Below are positions 51,138-59,428 of a DNA stretch of 64,000 bases, piece after piece. Both the position numbers and the translations under genes were made by a program. Source of the stretch: Salinibacillus aidingensis (GTDB taxonomy: Bacteria; Bacillota; Bacilli; Bacillales; Alkalibacillaceae). The first letter of the stretch is position 1, and each line of letters opens with the position of its first letter. The stretch spans positions 62,001-126,000 of the forward strand of contig NZ_BAAADO010000001.1 in assembly GCF_039522525.1 (NCBI RefSeq), given 5' to 3'. A model generated the notes under the pieces. It was not told the origin of the DNA. It made no database searches and worked only from the letters and a program-made list of their open reading frames with translations.

Positions 51138-52325
51138 TTAATGACGCTTGCGAAAAAAGGAAAACTGTTTTTTCTCCCTTTTTGATCGTGTTTTATTCGC
51201 GTCTTTATTTGAATCGATTCTTCTTACTAATTTCTCAATGGATTTGGCTACATTTGTTTTAGGTGAGCGAATGACAAAAGGAATACCTAAATTAATGGAG
51301 CTAATAACCGTTTTATAATCACTCGGAATAGATAGTTCCAGATTTTGACCGACTATCTTCTCCACCGATGATTGATCCATCCCTTCCATCTTGGTATCTC
51401 TGTTTAACAGGATTTTCACTTTATCCTTCAAACCTAATAGTTCAAACGTATCCATGGCCAATTTTCCATTCTTTAAAGCTGGTAAATCCAATGAGGTAAT
51501 AAGCAGGATTTCCTCTGAATTTTCGATGGCGACCAGGCTTGTTTCAACAAAGGATGGAGGGGTATCAACGATTATGACATCAAATTCTTTCTTAAGCTGA
51601 GATAGAATTGTGGAAATATGTTCCCCAGTAATCAATTCCGCAAATTCAGGAGAAGTAGGAGCTGCCAGAACAGACACCTTTGTTTTCGGATCGTAGGTAA
51701 TATAAGGGTTAACCTTGCCATCGCCATTTTCATAGGACTCCTTCAGCCATTCATAAATCGTCTGCTTAGGCTGCAGATCCAATAGCAAAGGTACATCTCC
51801 AAATTGCAGGTCCAGATCGATGACGGCTACTTTTACACCTTGTTTAGCAAAAGCCACAGCTAAATTGACACTGATTGTGGTTTTTCCAATCCCACCCTTA
51901 GTACTCGCTACCGTTATTGTTCTTGCTGGTTTCCGATCAAATTTTTTCTCTGCTTCTTCCAGTTTGATTTCAATAATACTTTCCGCTTTTACCAGTGCCT
52001 GCTTCCATTCCTGTTCTTCAAAATTCAGAGGAATTACGTCTGTTGCTCCTACGTACATCGCCTTTTTATAATCAATTTCATCCTCATGGGCAATTAAAAT
52101 GATTTTTAAATTAGGCATCTGTATAGAAATGTCTCCGCATAGATCGTATAAATCGTACGCGGAGCTGGAAGTAATAAACAAAACGCCGAAGTCATCATCA
52201 CTTATGAAGGATTGAAACTCCTCCTGGTTCCGAAAGGACTTTGCAAATTTACGATTATAGTAAAGAAGCTTTTTGATGGCTTCCGTGGAAGTTCCATTAC
52301 TGGAAATAATAAAGTAATTTATCAT
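51138..52325 (-). CDS. tadZ: TadZ/CpaE MinD-like localisation ATPase
   Basis: The 395-residue protein has an N-terminal receiver-like domain (about 1-120) without an obvious phospho-acceptor environment, then a MinD/ParA-type ATPase with the deviant Walker A STKGGIGKTT (141-150), VAVIDLDLQFGDV and FDVIIVDTPPS. The C-terminal tail is very basic (TRSKREKKQFSFFRKRH). TadZ/CpaE marks the site of pilus assembly. Its ATG overlaps the cpaB stop (ATGA). Confidence 0.92.
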   Translation of the reverse strand: MINYFIISSNGTSTEAIKKLLYYNRKFAKSFRNQEEFQSFISDDDFGVLFITSSSAYDLYDLCGDISIQMPNLKIILIAHEDEIDYKKAMYVGATDVIPLNFEEQEWKQALVKAESIIEIKLEEAEKKFDRKPARTITVASTKGGIGKTTISVNLAVAFAKQGVKVAVIDLDLQFGDVPLLLDLQPKQTIYEWLKESYENGDGKVNPYITYDPKTKVSVLAAPTSPEFAELITGEHISTILSQLKKEFDVIIVDTPPSFVETSLVAIENSEEILLITSLDLPALKNGKLAMDTFELLGLKDKVKILLNRDTKMEGMDQSSVEKIVGQNLELSIPSDYKTVISSINLGIPFVIRSPKTNVAKSIEKLVRRIDSNKDANKTRSKREKKQFSFFRKRH

Positions 52326-52942
52326 TTAGGAATCACCCCTTTATTTAACTTTTCCATGGTTACGTGAATGTGGGGAGAATCTCCTTTGTCCTCAGGATCG
52401 CGAAGCATTAATGTATAAAAGCCCTGATCCACAGTATAAGCAAGTGCAGCCCCTTCTTCCGGTAAAACTTCGAGAGTAATTAAGGATGATGATGCTTCAT
52501 TATTCTCTGTGCCCGTGCTTGATCCAACGGCCAAAACTTTAAGCTTCTGCAGCAGGATCTGCGCATTTGGATCAGTACCTTTGACTGCAGGAACAACAGC
52601 AACAACATCCACAAAATCCCCGGGCTGGATAAAACGGCTTACACTTTGTACTCCTGTTACTGGAATGGCAATGGCTCGTTTTCCTTTTTCAATAGTCAAC
52701 GCCGGTTTTGTGTTTGTTTCCTCTTCATTTATTTCCTCTGTTGTTTCAATACCATTGTTTGCTGTTTCTGTTTGTACCTGCTCTCTACCCTGATTATTGA
52801 CCTCAGAAGTTTCCTCATCCGTTGCTGGTACCTGTTTTGGAACAGATGGATCAGATGACTGATTAAGAGCCAGATATAATAAAGACGAAAAAATAAATCC
52901 TAACACAATTGATATAATCCACATTTTCTTCAAGCTTTTCAC
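52322..52942 (-). CDS. cpaB: CpaB/RcpC pilus assembly protein with SAF domain
   Basis: The 206-residue protein has one N-terminal membrane anchor (about 8-26), an acidic Glu/Thr-rich linker, and a SAF/RcpC domain (about 80-205) with KRAIAIPVTGVQSVSRFIQPGDFVDVVAV. In Gram-negative bacteria RcpC/CpaB acts in the periplasm on the pilus path; in Gram-positives it sits outside the membrane. It starts with GTG at 52942 after GGTGATGAT. It is followed by tadZ with a 4-nt overlap. Confidence 0.9.
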   Translation of the reverse strand: MKSLKKMWIISIVLGFIFSSLLYLALNQSSDPSVPKQVPATDEETSEVNNQGREQVQTETANNGIETTEEINEEETNTKPALTIEKGKRAIAIPVTGVQSVSRFIQPGDFVDVVAVVPAVKGTDPNAQILLQKLKVLAVGSSTGTENNEASSSLITLEVLPEEGAALAYTVDQGFYTLMLRDPEDKGDSPHIHVTMEKLNKGVIPK

Positions 52943-52959
52943 ACATCATCACCATTTTC

Positions 52960-53859
52960 TTATTGAATTAATTTCAAACCATAAGCACCATAGTCATATT
53001 GGTCTGGTGCACTGCCACCATTAAAGGTTGTCTCGATAAACCGACCCAGAACAACTGATTGATCATAGGGTGCTATGCCTTCTAAAAAGAAAGAAGCAAA
53101 CCCGACAATTTCAATTTCTTTTATTTGTTTCACATCAACATTCACCGGCTTATACACCATAACGAGAACGACCCGCTCACAGCCCGGACTATAATCTAAG
53201 TGCGTAGCGTCGGGGCATTTCGATACGCGATAATCGACAGCATCCTCTGTAGCACCACTCATTTTTCCCGGTTCCGTAGACAGGATTTCGCCTACATGCA
53301 AGGTTTTGTCAAAGCCCTTTTTAAAGTCCTCAAGATAGTTACGAGCACCGGAGCCTGTTAATTCAATGGCCCCAAAGTTTCCTACTACAGGATCTCCTAC
53401 TTTCAGCTCAATTAAATCGTCTTTAGACATATCGTTGTTGTATTGAACACCAAGAGGAATCGCTCCTTTGACTGAATCCAGAGGTGCCAGCTGAACAACA
53501 GCATTTGCTTCCAATACAGGATCATCAAATCCCAATACTTTTCCAAACGTTAAGCTTACCGTCTTCTGTCCACGAACCTTTATTCCTTTATTTTCGGATA
53601 AAAACTCAACAAAAATTTGATCAGCTTCCCCATTTTGTAAGGCTGTCCATTTGGCTGAATCAGTCGCCTTTTCCGGTGATGAAGGAAGTTCCTGCGCTCC
53701 CGCTAAAGCAGCAGCGTCCACCATTTTCTGCAGCCGGTTTTTTTCCAGATAAAGATTGCCACCATCTAAAACAAGGGCAACCAGTGCTAAAAAAGCGCTC
53801 ATCGCTAACGCAACCAGAACCATCACAGCCCCATCTTCACGTTTCCTGAAGTTCCTCAT
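52960..53859 (-). CDS. tadG: TadG-like pseudopilin/pilus assembly protein
   Basis: The 299-residue protein begins REDGAVMVLVALAMSAFLAL, the TadG N-terminal (Tad_N) segment with a basic residue, EDG and a hydrophobic helix, followed by ALVLDGGNLYLEKNRLQKMVDAAALAGAQEL in family spacing. The rest is an extracellular beta-rich domain with a Cys pair (SKCPDATHLD, SPGCERV) that may form a disulfide. TadG is thought to act as a minor tip-type subunit; it is shorter here than the VWA-containing Gram-negative TadG. It starts one base after the tadE stop, with GGATGGAGT upstream. Confidence 0.85.
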   Translation of the reverse strand: MRNFRKREDGAVMVLVALAMSAFLALVALVLDGGNLYLEKNRLQKMVDAAALAGAQELPSSPEKATDSAKWTALQNGEADQIFVEFLSENKGIKVRGQKTVSLTFGKVLGFDDPVLEANAVVQLAPLDSVKGAIPLGVQYNNDMSKDDLIELKVGDPVVGNFGAIELTGSGARNYLEDFKKGFDKTLHVGEILSTEPGKMSGATEDAVDYRVSKCPDATHLDYSPGCERVVLVMVYKPVNVDVKQIKEIEIVGFASFFLEGIAPYDQSVVLGRFIETTFNGGSAPDQYDYGAYGLKLIQ

Positions 53860-53860
53860 A

Positions 53861-54247
53861 CTACTCCATCCTCATAACAGTTTCGCTCGTTACTAAAAAT
53901 GGATTTGGTAAGAGTTGTTTGATAAAGGGAGTAAAAATCTCAACTGGATATGATGTGGCTACACTGACATAGCTTCCTCTGGTCCGGTTGCTTTCTGGAG
54001 AGATGGTGACGGATAAATGCTCGTGTTTTAAAGCTGGAGCTGCCTGAAAAGCTGTTTCTTCAATTTTTAAATTGTCATCCCCAACGCTTGCTGCTCTGGC
54101 TGATTCACGACTGACATGCTCAACTGTCATGTAGGTGTGTATGATTCTTCCAAAGTCAATCATTCCAAAAATCAATAACAGCAGGATAGGTAACGCTAAA
54201 GCTATCTCAACAACTGCCTGTCCACGTTGTGATTTTCTTAAACCCAT
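53861..54247 (-). CDS. tadE: TadE minor pseudopilin
   Basis: The 128-residue protein starts MGLRKSQRGQAVVEIALALP, with the prepilin-like cleavage site RG/QAVVE and Glu+5 before a hydrophobic helix (LLLLIFGMIDFGRII), the TadE signature. The remainder is a small extracellular domain. It should be processed by TadV and take part in Flp pilus assembly. It overlaps the end of tadV by 10 nt and abuts tadG. Confidence 0.92.
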   Translation of the reverse strand: MGLRKSQRGQAVVEIALALPILLLLIFGMIDFGRIIHTYMTVEHVSRESARAASVGDDNLKIEETAFQAAPALKHEHLSVTISPESNRTRGSYVSVATSYPVEIFTPFIKQLLPNPFLVTSETVMRME

Positions 54248-54735
54248 AAGGATCCTGCTCCCAAGGTAATAAATGTTCCAATCACAATGGCCACTCCATA
54301 CGGAAAGGCGTGGTGCAATTCATCTTTATTTAAAGAGTCCAGCGTTTTCAACTGCGTTACGTATAGAATACGTTTAAAGGAGTGAAGTAAATCCTTTCTT
54401 TTCAGCAGCAGTACGACAGCTATCATCCCGCCAATGAGAGCTGTATAAATAAACGCATAAAAAACAAACTGCATGCCTTGCAGTGCACCAATAGCAGCCA
54501 ATAATTTCACGTCGCCGGCACCCACTCCACCTAACAAAAATGGAAGGAATAAGAGACCAAGTCCAAGTAAAAATCCACCTGTACTGAACAGGAGTCCATG
54601 TAGTCCACCGGTTATAACATAATATATAAACGCAAAACCTATAGCAGGGATGGTTACGATATTTAAAATTTTACGTGCTTTTATGTCCGTGATTAATGAG
54701 ATGATTAAAATGACAGAAAGAATGACTTCAATCAA
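54238..54735 (-). CDS. tadV: TadV/CpaA A24 prepilin peptidase
   Basis: The 165-residue membrane peptidase has about five or six helices. The two catalytic Asp are in SLITDIKARKI and GAGDVKLLAA, the A24 aspartic signature. It lacks the N-terminal methylase domain, as usual for TadV/CpaA. It cleaves the Flp, TadE and TadG leaders. TTG at 54735 lies eight bases after AAAGGAG; the GTG at 54744 overlaps that site. It is 110 bp after flp, separated by a hairpin. Confidence 0.9.
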   Translation of the reverse strand: MIEVILSVILIISLITDIKARKILNIVTIPAIGFAFIYYVITGGLHGLLFSTGGFLLGLGLLFLPFLLGGVGAGDVKLLAAIGALQGMQFVFYAFIYTALIGGMIAVVLLLKRKDLLHSFKRILYVTQLKTLDSLNKDELHHAFPYGVAIVIGTFITLGAGSLWV

Positions 54736-54756
54736 TTCACTCACTCCTTTAATTGC

Positions 54757-54806
54757 AAAAAAATAACCCTACTTCTTTAGAACAAACTGTTACAAGAAAT
54801 AGGGTC
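54757..54806 (-). terminator. Attenuator-like terminator between flp and tadV
   Basis: Minus strand: ACCCTATTTCTT (54794-54805) pairs with AAGAAGTAGGGTT (54765-54777) with one mismatch or G-T pair, followed by ATTTTTTTG. It sits after the flp stop and before tadV. Partial termination would give more pilin mRNA than assembly-gene mRNA. Confidence 0.8.
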
Positions 54807-54844
54807 TGCAAATATTTATAGTTTAACTTTGTTGGATTTCGTTG

Positions 54845-55060
54845 TTAGTTAGTCGAGGAAGTTGTGTCTGGAGTTGTTTCCGTAATGGTATCCGGATTTG
54901 TAATTGACGTTACGATGGAATCAAATTTTGCTTTAAGTTCATCACCAAGCGTAACCAGTGCTACTACAACCACCAGTGCAATCAGACCAAGAATCAGACC
55001 ATATTCAGTCATACCTTGTCCTTTTTCTTCTTTAACTAATCTCTGCATTAGTTTGTTCAT
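54845..55060 (-). CDS. flp: Flp-family type IVb pilin
   Basis: The 71-residue prepilin has a basic leader (MNKLMQRLVKEEKG), the cleavage motif G/QGMTEY with Glu+5 and Tyr+6, and the hydrophobic helix GLILGLIALVVVVALVTLG. The mature subunit is about 57 residues with a Thr/Ser-rich C-terminal tail (TETTPDTTSSTN), longer than many Flp pilins. It forms the Tad pilus fibre used in surface attachment. TGGGGGTATACACAA precedes the ATG. It is the first gene of the operon. Confidence 0.95.
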   Translation of the reverse strand: MNKLMQRLVKEEKGQGMTEYGLILGLIALVVVVALVTLGDELKAKFDSIVTSITNPDTITETTPDTTSSTN

Positions 55061-55286
55061 TTGTGTATACCCCCATTAATTTTATGAAATTTTTTAAAAC
55101 CAGGCTGGCTGTTTTCCCGATTGGAGGATTGAAATTTATAAATAATAAGAATCAATAATTGCCATTCCTTTCGTTCCATCAGCCATCTTTTCGCAAGGCT
55201 TTCCGTCCCTGCAAAACTTATATTAGCATGGTGGAAGAGAAAAAGCACTAGAGTATTAATGGTAAGTATGGAAGGTGCGTTAGTTT

Positions 55287-55625
55287 ATGGAGATTATTAG
55301 CAGTGACAAAAGGCTTGAGGTTCCAATCAGCATACTAAGATATCAGACGTTCTGGAAGAGGTTCAGAGGGCTTATGTTTAGATTAACCCCTATAAAAAAC
55401 GAAGGAATTTTCATCAGCCCCTGCAATTCCATTCATATGTTTTTTATGTTTTTCCCCATCGATGTTGTCTTTTTAGATGAGCATCATCAAGTGGTTAAGA
55501 CCATAGTCCACCTAAAGCCGTGGCACGTAGTCTGGCCGGTAAAACACGCGGTTACCGCAATTGAGCTTCCCAGCGGAACCATTCACAAGTACCAAATTAA
55601 AATTCATGACAAAATTAAGCTGTAA
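55287..55625 (+). CDS. DUF192 family protein
   Basis: The 112-residue protein shows the DUF192 pattern: TFWKRFRGLMFR near the start, CNSIHMFFMFFPIDVVFLDEHHQVV in the middle (no more than family blocks), and AVTAIELPSGTI near the end. The family is of unknown function, a small beta barrel. Some DUF192 genes lie beside Tad/type II secretion loci, and here it is divergent from flp. GGAAGGTGCGTTAGTTT precedes the ATG. Confidence 0.85.
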   Translation: MEIISSDKRLEVPISILRYQTFWKRFRGLMFRLTPIKNEGIFISPCNSIHMFFMFFPIDVVFLDEHHQVVKTIVHLKPWHVVWPVKHAVTAIELPSGTIHKYQIKIHDKIKL

Positions 55626-55684
55626 CGAAATAAACCTTTGGAGATTGGTCCAGTCTAAGGGTAGTAAATAAAGGAGTGATTCAA

Positions 55685-55879
55685 ATGACGAAGAGTAAAC
55701 GAAGAAACATAGAAACGAAAGCCCCCAAGCGTGAAGAACTAAGTGTCCAAACCTATGATCCGTTTCACGACGATCAGGAAACCTATCCAGGAGATTCGGC
55801 AGACGAGCACAAGAGATTAGAATCTGCCAACAAAACCATTGGTGCTGATGAAATAAAACAGCAGAATGAAAATTTGTAG
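55685..55879 (+). CDS. Small hydrophilic protein, possibly spore-related
   Basis: The 64-residue protein starts at the ATG 55685 after AAAGGAGTGATTCAA. It is basic at the start (TKSKRRNIETKAPKREEL) and acidic later (YDPFHDDQETYPGDSADEHKR). The ETYPGDSADEHK motif resembles short sporulation-associated proteins of Bacillus, but I cannot name the family. It lies 60 bp after the DUF192 gene on the same strand. Confidence 0.65.
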   Translation: MTKSKRRNIETKAPKREELSVQTYDPFHDDQETYPGDSADEHKRLESANKTIGADEIKQQNENL

Positions 55880-55887
55880 CAAAAGCA

Positions 55888-56000
55888 GAAACAACCGTTT
55901 GCCTTACGGACTAAAACAAGCATAAGCAGAATTTTTTCCGTTGCAAAAATACAGCCACTTCGGAAATTCTGCTTATGCCCCAGGTCCTAAACGGTTGCCT
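55888..56000 (+). repeat. Dispersed palindromic element, copy C
   Basis: The core 55920-55978 runs GCATAAGCAGAATT to AATTCTGCTTATGC with a degenerate inner part (GCAAAAATACAGCCA). The outer arms contain ACCGTTT and AAACGGT, matching the CCGTTTAGG arms of copies A and B. It lies between the small gene and the kinase end. Confidence 0.8.
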
Positions 56001-56034
56001 CACCATTCTCTTTCCAGATGACTGGACAGATCAG

Positions 56035-57825
56035 TCATTTTCGTTCAGCAGCCGGGAGGTAGACATGGAAAGTCGTACCCTCTCCCACTGCACTATCAAT
56101 ATGAATTTTGCCCTTGTGGTTTTCCACAATCTTATAACTGATCATAAGACCTAAGCCGTTTCCGTTTTCTTTTGTCGTATAAAATGGATCGGAAATCCTT
56201 TTGAGATTCTTTTCCGAAATTCCCATCCCGCTATCAGCTATTTTAATATGAACCCATCGTTGTTCTTCCTCAAGAACATAGTCCATATTTATGTTCAGAT
56301 CGCCTCCCTCAGGCATGGCCTCTATCGCATTTTTAACAAGGTTAAGAAATACCTGCTTCATCCGATTTTCATCCATCACAACCTGCATGGAGTCCTGTTC
56401 ATTTTCAAAGGATACGGATACATTTTGCTGTCGAGCATCATAATCAAGCAAAGTGAGAACGTTCTGGACAGTTAAAACCATATTGCCCACTTCCATCGTT
56501 AAATCTTTCGGACGGGCCAGAACCATAAAATCTTCAAGAATGTTATCCACCCGATTAATTTCGTCAAGAATAATCTCCAGAAACTCTTTTCTTTGTTCAT
56601 CCTTCTCATCCAAAGTCAGAAATTCTGCATAGCCCTGCATCGATGTTAAAGGATTACGGATTTCATGTGCCACCCCTGCTGCCAATTGACCCACCGCAGC
56701 TAATTTATCCTGACGGTGTAAATATTCTTCTGTTCTCTTACGCTCTGTTATATCCGTTCGAATGGCAATATACTGGTAAGGTTTATGGTCATCATCCAGA
56801 AAAGGAACAATGGTTGTATTCACCCAATAAAAGGAACCATCCTTGGCGCGATTGCAAATTTCACCTTTCCAGACATGACCAGTACCGATTGTTTTCCATA
56901 AATCTTTAAAAAATGATTTTGGATGATACCCTGAATTTAATATCCGGTGATCCTGCCCAATCAATTCATCACGACTGTATTTGGAAATCTCACAAAATTT
57001 GTCGTTTGCATAAATAATTCGACCTCGCCTGTCCGTCATAGCCACTATAGAGGATTGATCAAGGGCGAATTTAAAATCCTGCAGGTTTGTATAACTGGAG
57101 GCCAGCCTTTTACTGACTAGCGAACTCGTTACAATTAGTCCGGTTAAAATTAAAACAGACATAAAAATAACAATGTAAAAAACAAATGATCCTTCTAATT
57201 GACCCCCGTCGTTGCTATTATGCTCCGGGTTATAAAAGCTCGATGCTCTTGAAAGCAAAAAATAGCCTTCAACAATCGCAAGAGTAATAATTAAGGTGCT
57301 TACTGGACGCAACCATCCTCGTCTGGTATAGGAATATTTTTTTGAAAAGAGAATCCATAAAGAAAATAAAAACGAAATAAAAATCATTGCAAGGGAAACA
57401 AACAATATCTCAGGATCAAAAGACATCGTGTAATTCATCGAATAAACACCTAAAACGTGAAAGCAGAAAACAGCAAGAGTCAGAAAGAAACTGCTGGTAT
57501 AAAGACGTGATGTTCGATAGGGCCTTGCTACCAGATTATAAAAAGCGATGCCTATAAAAATAATTCCCAATAGTACAGATAGAATCTCAAGCGGGATGTT
57601 ATAATCAGACAAATCCACCGTATTGATGGTAAAGGTAACCAGAACATTCATTACCCAGATACCTATCCCCATTGAAGTAACTCCTCCAAGAAATAAAAAC
57701 TCCTTGTTCCGGTCAGAGGAGCTTATCAACGTAAATAAATCAATGGCAGTATAAGAGGCCATAAAAGTTAAAACAATGGCAAGAAAAAGTAACATTGGAT
57801 CCGTTGACATGAAGATATATTCCAT
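56035..57825 (-). CDS. Membrane sensor histidine kinase with MHYT-like N-terminus and PAS
   Basis: The 596-residue kinase has seven predicted membrane helices (about 10-235), a PAS domain with PAC (about 250-362, GRIIYANDKFCEISKYS, YQYIAIRTDITERK), HisKA with His387 in GVAHEIRNPLTS, and an HATPase with NLVKNAIEAM, DSGMGIS and GNGLGLMISY. The membrane part resembles MHYT sensors (GIGIWVMN at 53-60, YSMNYTMS at 128-135), but the motif His are Asn. The catalytic part is of the sporulation KinA-E type. No response regulator is adjacent. GGAAAGGAAGTATAAA precedes the ATG. A second kinase lies 80 bp upstream on the same strand. Confidence 0.88.
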   Translation of the reverse strand: MEYIFMSTDPMLLFLAIVLTFMASYTAIDLFTLISSSDRNKEFLFLGGVTSMGIGIWVMNVLVTFTINTVDLSDYNIPLEILSVLLGIIFIGIAFYNLVARPYRTSRLYTSSFFLTLAVFCFHVLGVYSMNYTMSFDPEILFVSLAMIFISFLFSLWILFSKKYSYTRRGWLRPVSTLIITLAIVEGYFLLSRASSFYNPEHNSNDGGQLEGSFVFYIVIFMSVLILTGLIVTSSLVSKRLASSYTNLQDFKFALDQSSIVAMTDRRGRIIYANDKFCEISKYSRDELIGQDHRILNSGYHPKSFFKDLWKTIGTGHVWKGEICNRAKDGSFYWVNTTIVPFLDDDHKPYQYIAIRTDITERKRTEEYLHRQDKLAAVGQLAAGVAHEIRNPLTSMQGYAEFLTLDEKDEQRKEFLEIILDEINRVDNILEDFMVLARPKDLTMEVGNMVLTVQNVLTLLDYDARQQNVSVSFENEQDSMQVVMDENRMKQVFLNLVKNAIEAMPEGGDLNINMDYVLEEEQRWVHIKIADSGMGISEKNLKRISDPFYTTKENGNGLGLMISYKIVENHKGKIHIDSAVGEGTTFHVYLPAAERK

Positions 57826-57905
57826 TTTATACTTCCTTTCCTATAAAAAAACGCTTCCCTTATTGTAAAAGAAAGTCGAACAATAGAAAAGAAAATCTAT
57901 GAAAA

Positions 57906-59153
57906 TTACAAATTGGTTAAGGGCAGTTCGATTGTAAATATCGTACCGTAACCTAACTCACTATGTACAGTAATTCGTCCGCCCATCCGTTTAACAATCT
58001 CAAAACTGACACTCATCCCAAGACCTGTGCCATTCTTTTTAGTTGTAAAATAAGGTTCACCTATTCTTTTTAAATCGTTTTTTGCGATTCCTTTCCCCTG
58101 GTCTTTAATGGTTATCACCACATCGGAATCCCTTCTCATCGCTTTTATGTATAATTGTCCGGGATGATCTCTCATGGCTTCCATCCCATTTTTAATGATG
58201 TTTAATAATACCTGCTGAACCTCATGTTTTATTCCCTTCACCGTTAAATCAGGTTCAACCGCTGTTACTAACTGGATATTCTGCTGATATGTGGCTAAAA
58301 GTTTAATAAGATTCTGAAGCACTGAAGAAATGTCTACGATTCCATATGGATCTTTCTGTGGTTTGGATAAGGATAAATAATTCTGGATAATAGATTCCGC
58401 ACGTTCCAATTCATCTATGGACAATCTTAAATATGATTTATCTTTGTCACTTAAATAGTCCTTTTCATGCAGAATTTGAAGAAATCCTTTGACCGTCGTC
58501 AGCGGATTTTTTACTTCATGGGTAACAGAGGCGGCCAGCTGGCTTACGGCATCCACTTTTTCATTATGCTGAAGCTCGCGTTTTAACCGGGTTTGCTTAT
58601 CCATATTTTCAATGAGTAACTGGACCGCAAGAATGGTAAACCAGGTTATTAATGAAAGGATAACTAAGAGGGGTAATTGCTGTACCTGACCGGTGTGAAT
58701 CAGAAATACACCTCTGGTTATGGCAATCGCCAAATAAAAGAGAGTAACTATAATAAATCTTTTAAAACGATCTGCTTTTATATATCGGGGTTTTATCCAC
58801 AATAGAAGGATAAAAGCAACTGTATAATTACCTAAATAAACATAGAACTCGGAATGCTGAAACAGTAAGGTGTAGAATAACATGACAAGAATGAGACTTA
58901 GTCCTGATAAACGTGAACCATAAAGAATAGCCATTAAGATGGGGACAATTCTTAAATCATAAATAAAAGCATCGGAATATTCTGCGGGGAAAAACATGGT
59001 TAAACATAAGGCTATAAGAAGAAAAATAGCAAATTTTGAAAAAGTACGTGTCTGGCGTGCAGTATCTTCTTCGTTGAGGAATATGAAATAGAATAAAACT
59101 GGAAAGACAATAAATAATACATTATTTAATAGATGTGGAAGTGTCTCCTCCAT
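57906..59153 (-). CDS. Membrane sensor histidine kinase (KinB-like, 5TM)
   Basis: The 415-residue kinase has an N-terminal block of five or six membrane helices (about 10-180; LRIVPILMAILYGSRLSGLSL is typical of the 5TM-LYT/5TMR receptor class), then HisKA with His212 in SVTHEVKNPLTT and an HATPase with NIIKNGMEAM, DQGKGIA and GTGLGMSVSF. The layout matches B. subtilis KinB, which feeds the Spo0 phosphorelay. No receiver gene is next to it. GGGGAGTTAATGGT precedes the ATG. It may be co-transcribed with the kinase downstream. Confidence 0.88.
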   Translation of the reverse strand: MEETLPHLLNNVLFIVFPVLFYFIFLNEEDTARQTRTFSKFAIFLLIALCLTMFFPAEYSDAFIYDLRIVPILMAILYGSRLSGLSLILVMLFYTLLFQHSEFYVYLGNYTVAFILLLWIKPRYIKADRFKRFIIVTLFYLAIAITRGVFLIHTGQVQQLPLLVILSLITWFTILAVQLLIENMDKQTRLKRELQHNEKVDAVSQLAASVTHEVKNPLTTVKGFLQILHEKDYLSDKDKSYLRLSIDELERAESIIQNYLSLSKPQKDPYGIVDISSVLQNLIKLLATYQQNIQLVTAVEPDLTVKGIKHEVQQVLLNIIKNGMEAMRDHPGQLYIKAMRRDSDVVITIKDQGKGIAKNDLKRIGEPYFTTKKNGTGLGMSVSFEIVKRMGGRITVHSELGYGTIFTIELPLTNL

Positions 59154-59330
59154 ACCATTAACTCCCCATTATTTACAATTTGTAATTCTATCTTACCTTT
59201 TTTTAACATTCCTGTAAATAAAATTTAAAAAACACTGAGTATAAAGTATCAGATCTTTCATTTTTGTACGGTCAGTTTCGTCTCATATGAAGTAAGTCAT
59301 GTCCTCCATCCACCATATAGTTTGGAATAG

Positions 59331-59366
59331 AAAAAAGCCTGGGTAGACGTAGATACGTGCCCAGGC
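59331..59366 (-). terminator. Terminator after the ABC-F gene
   Basis: GCCTGGG (59337-59343) pairs with CCCAGGC (59360-59366), extended inside by ACGT contacts, with TTTTTT following on the minus strand. The rest of 59154-59428 shows no gene; it holds the upstream region of the KinB-like gene. Confidence 0.75.
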
Positions 59367-59428
59367 ATCACAGTTTCCATATATTTTGCTTTAAGTCGAG
59401 GTTCTATAGAGTACCCTTACGATTTCTT

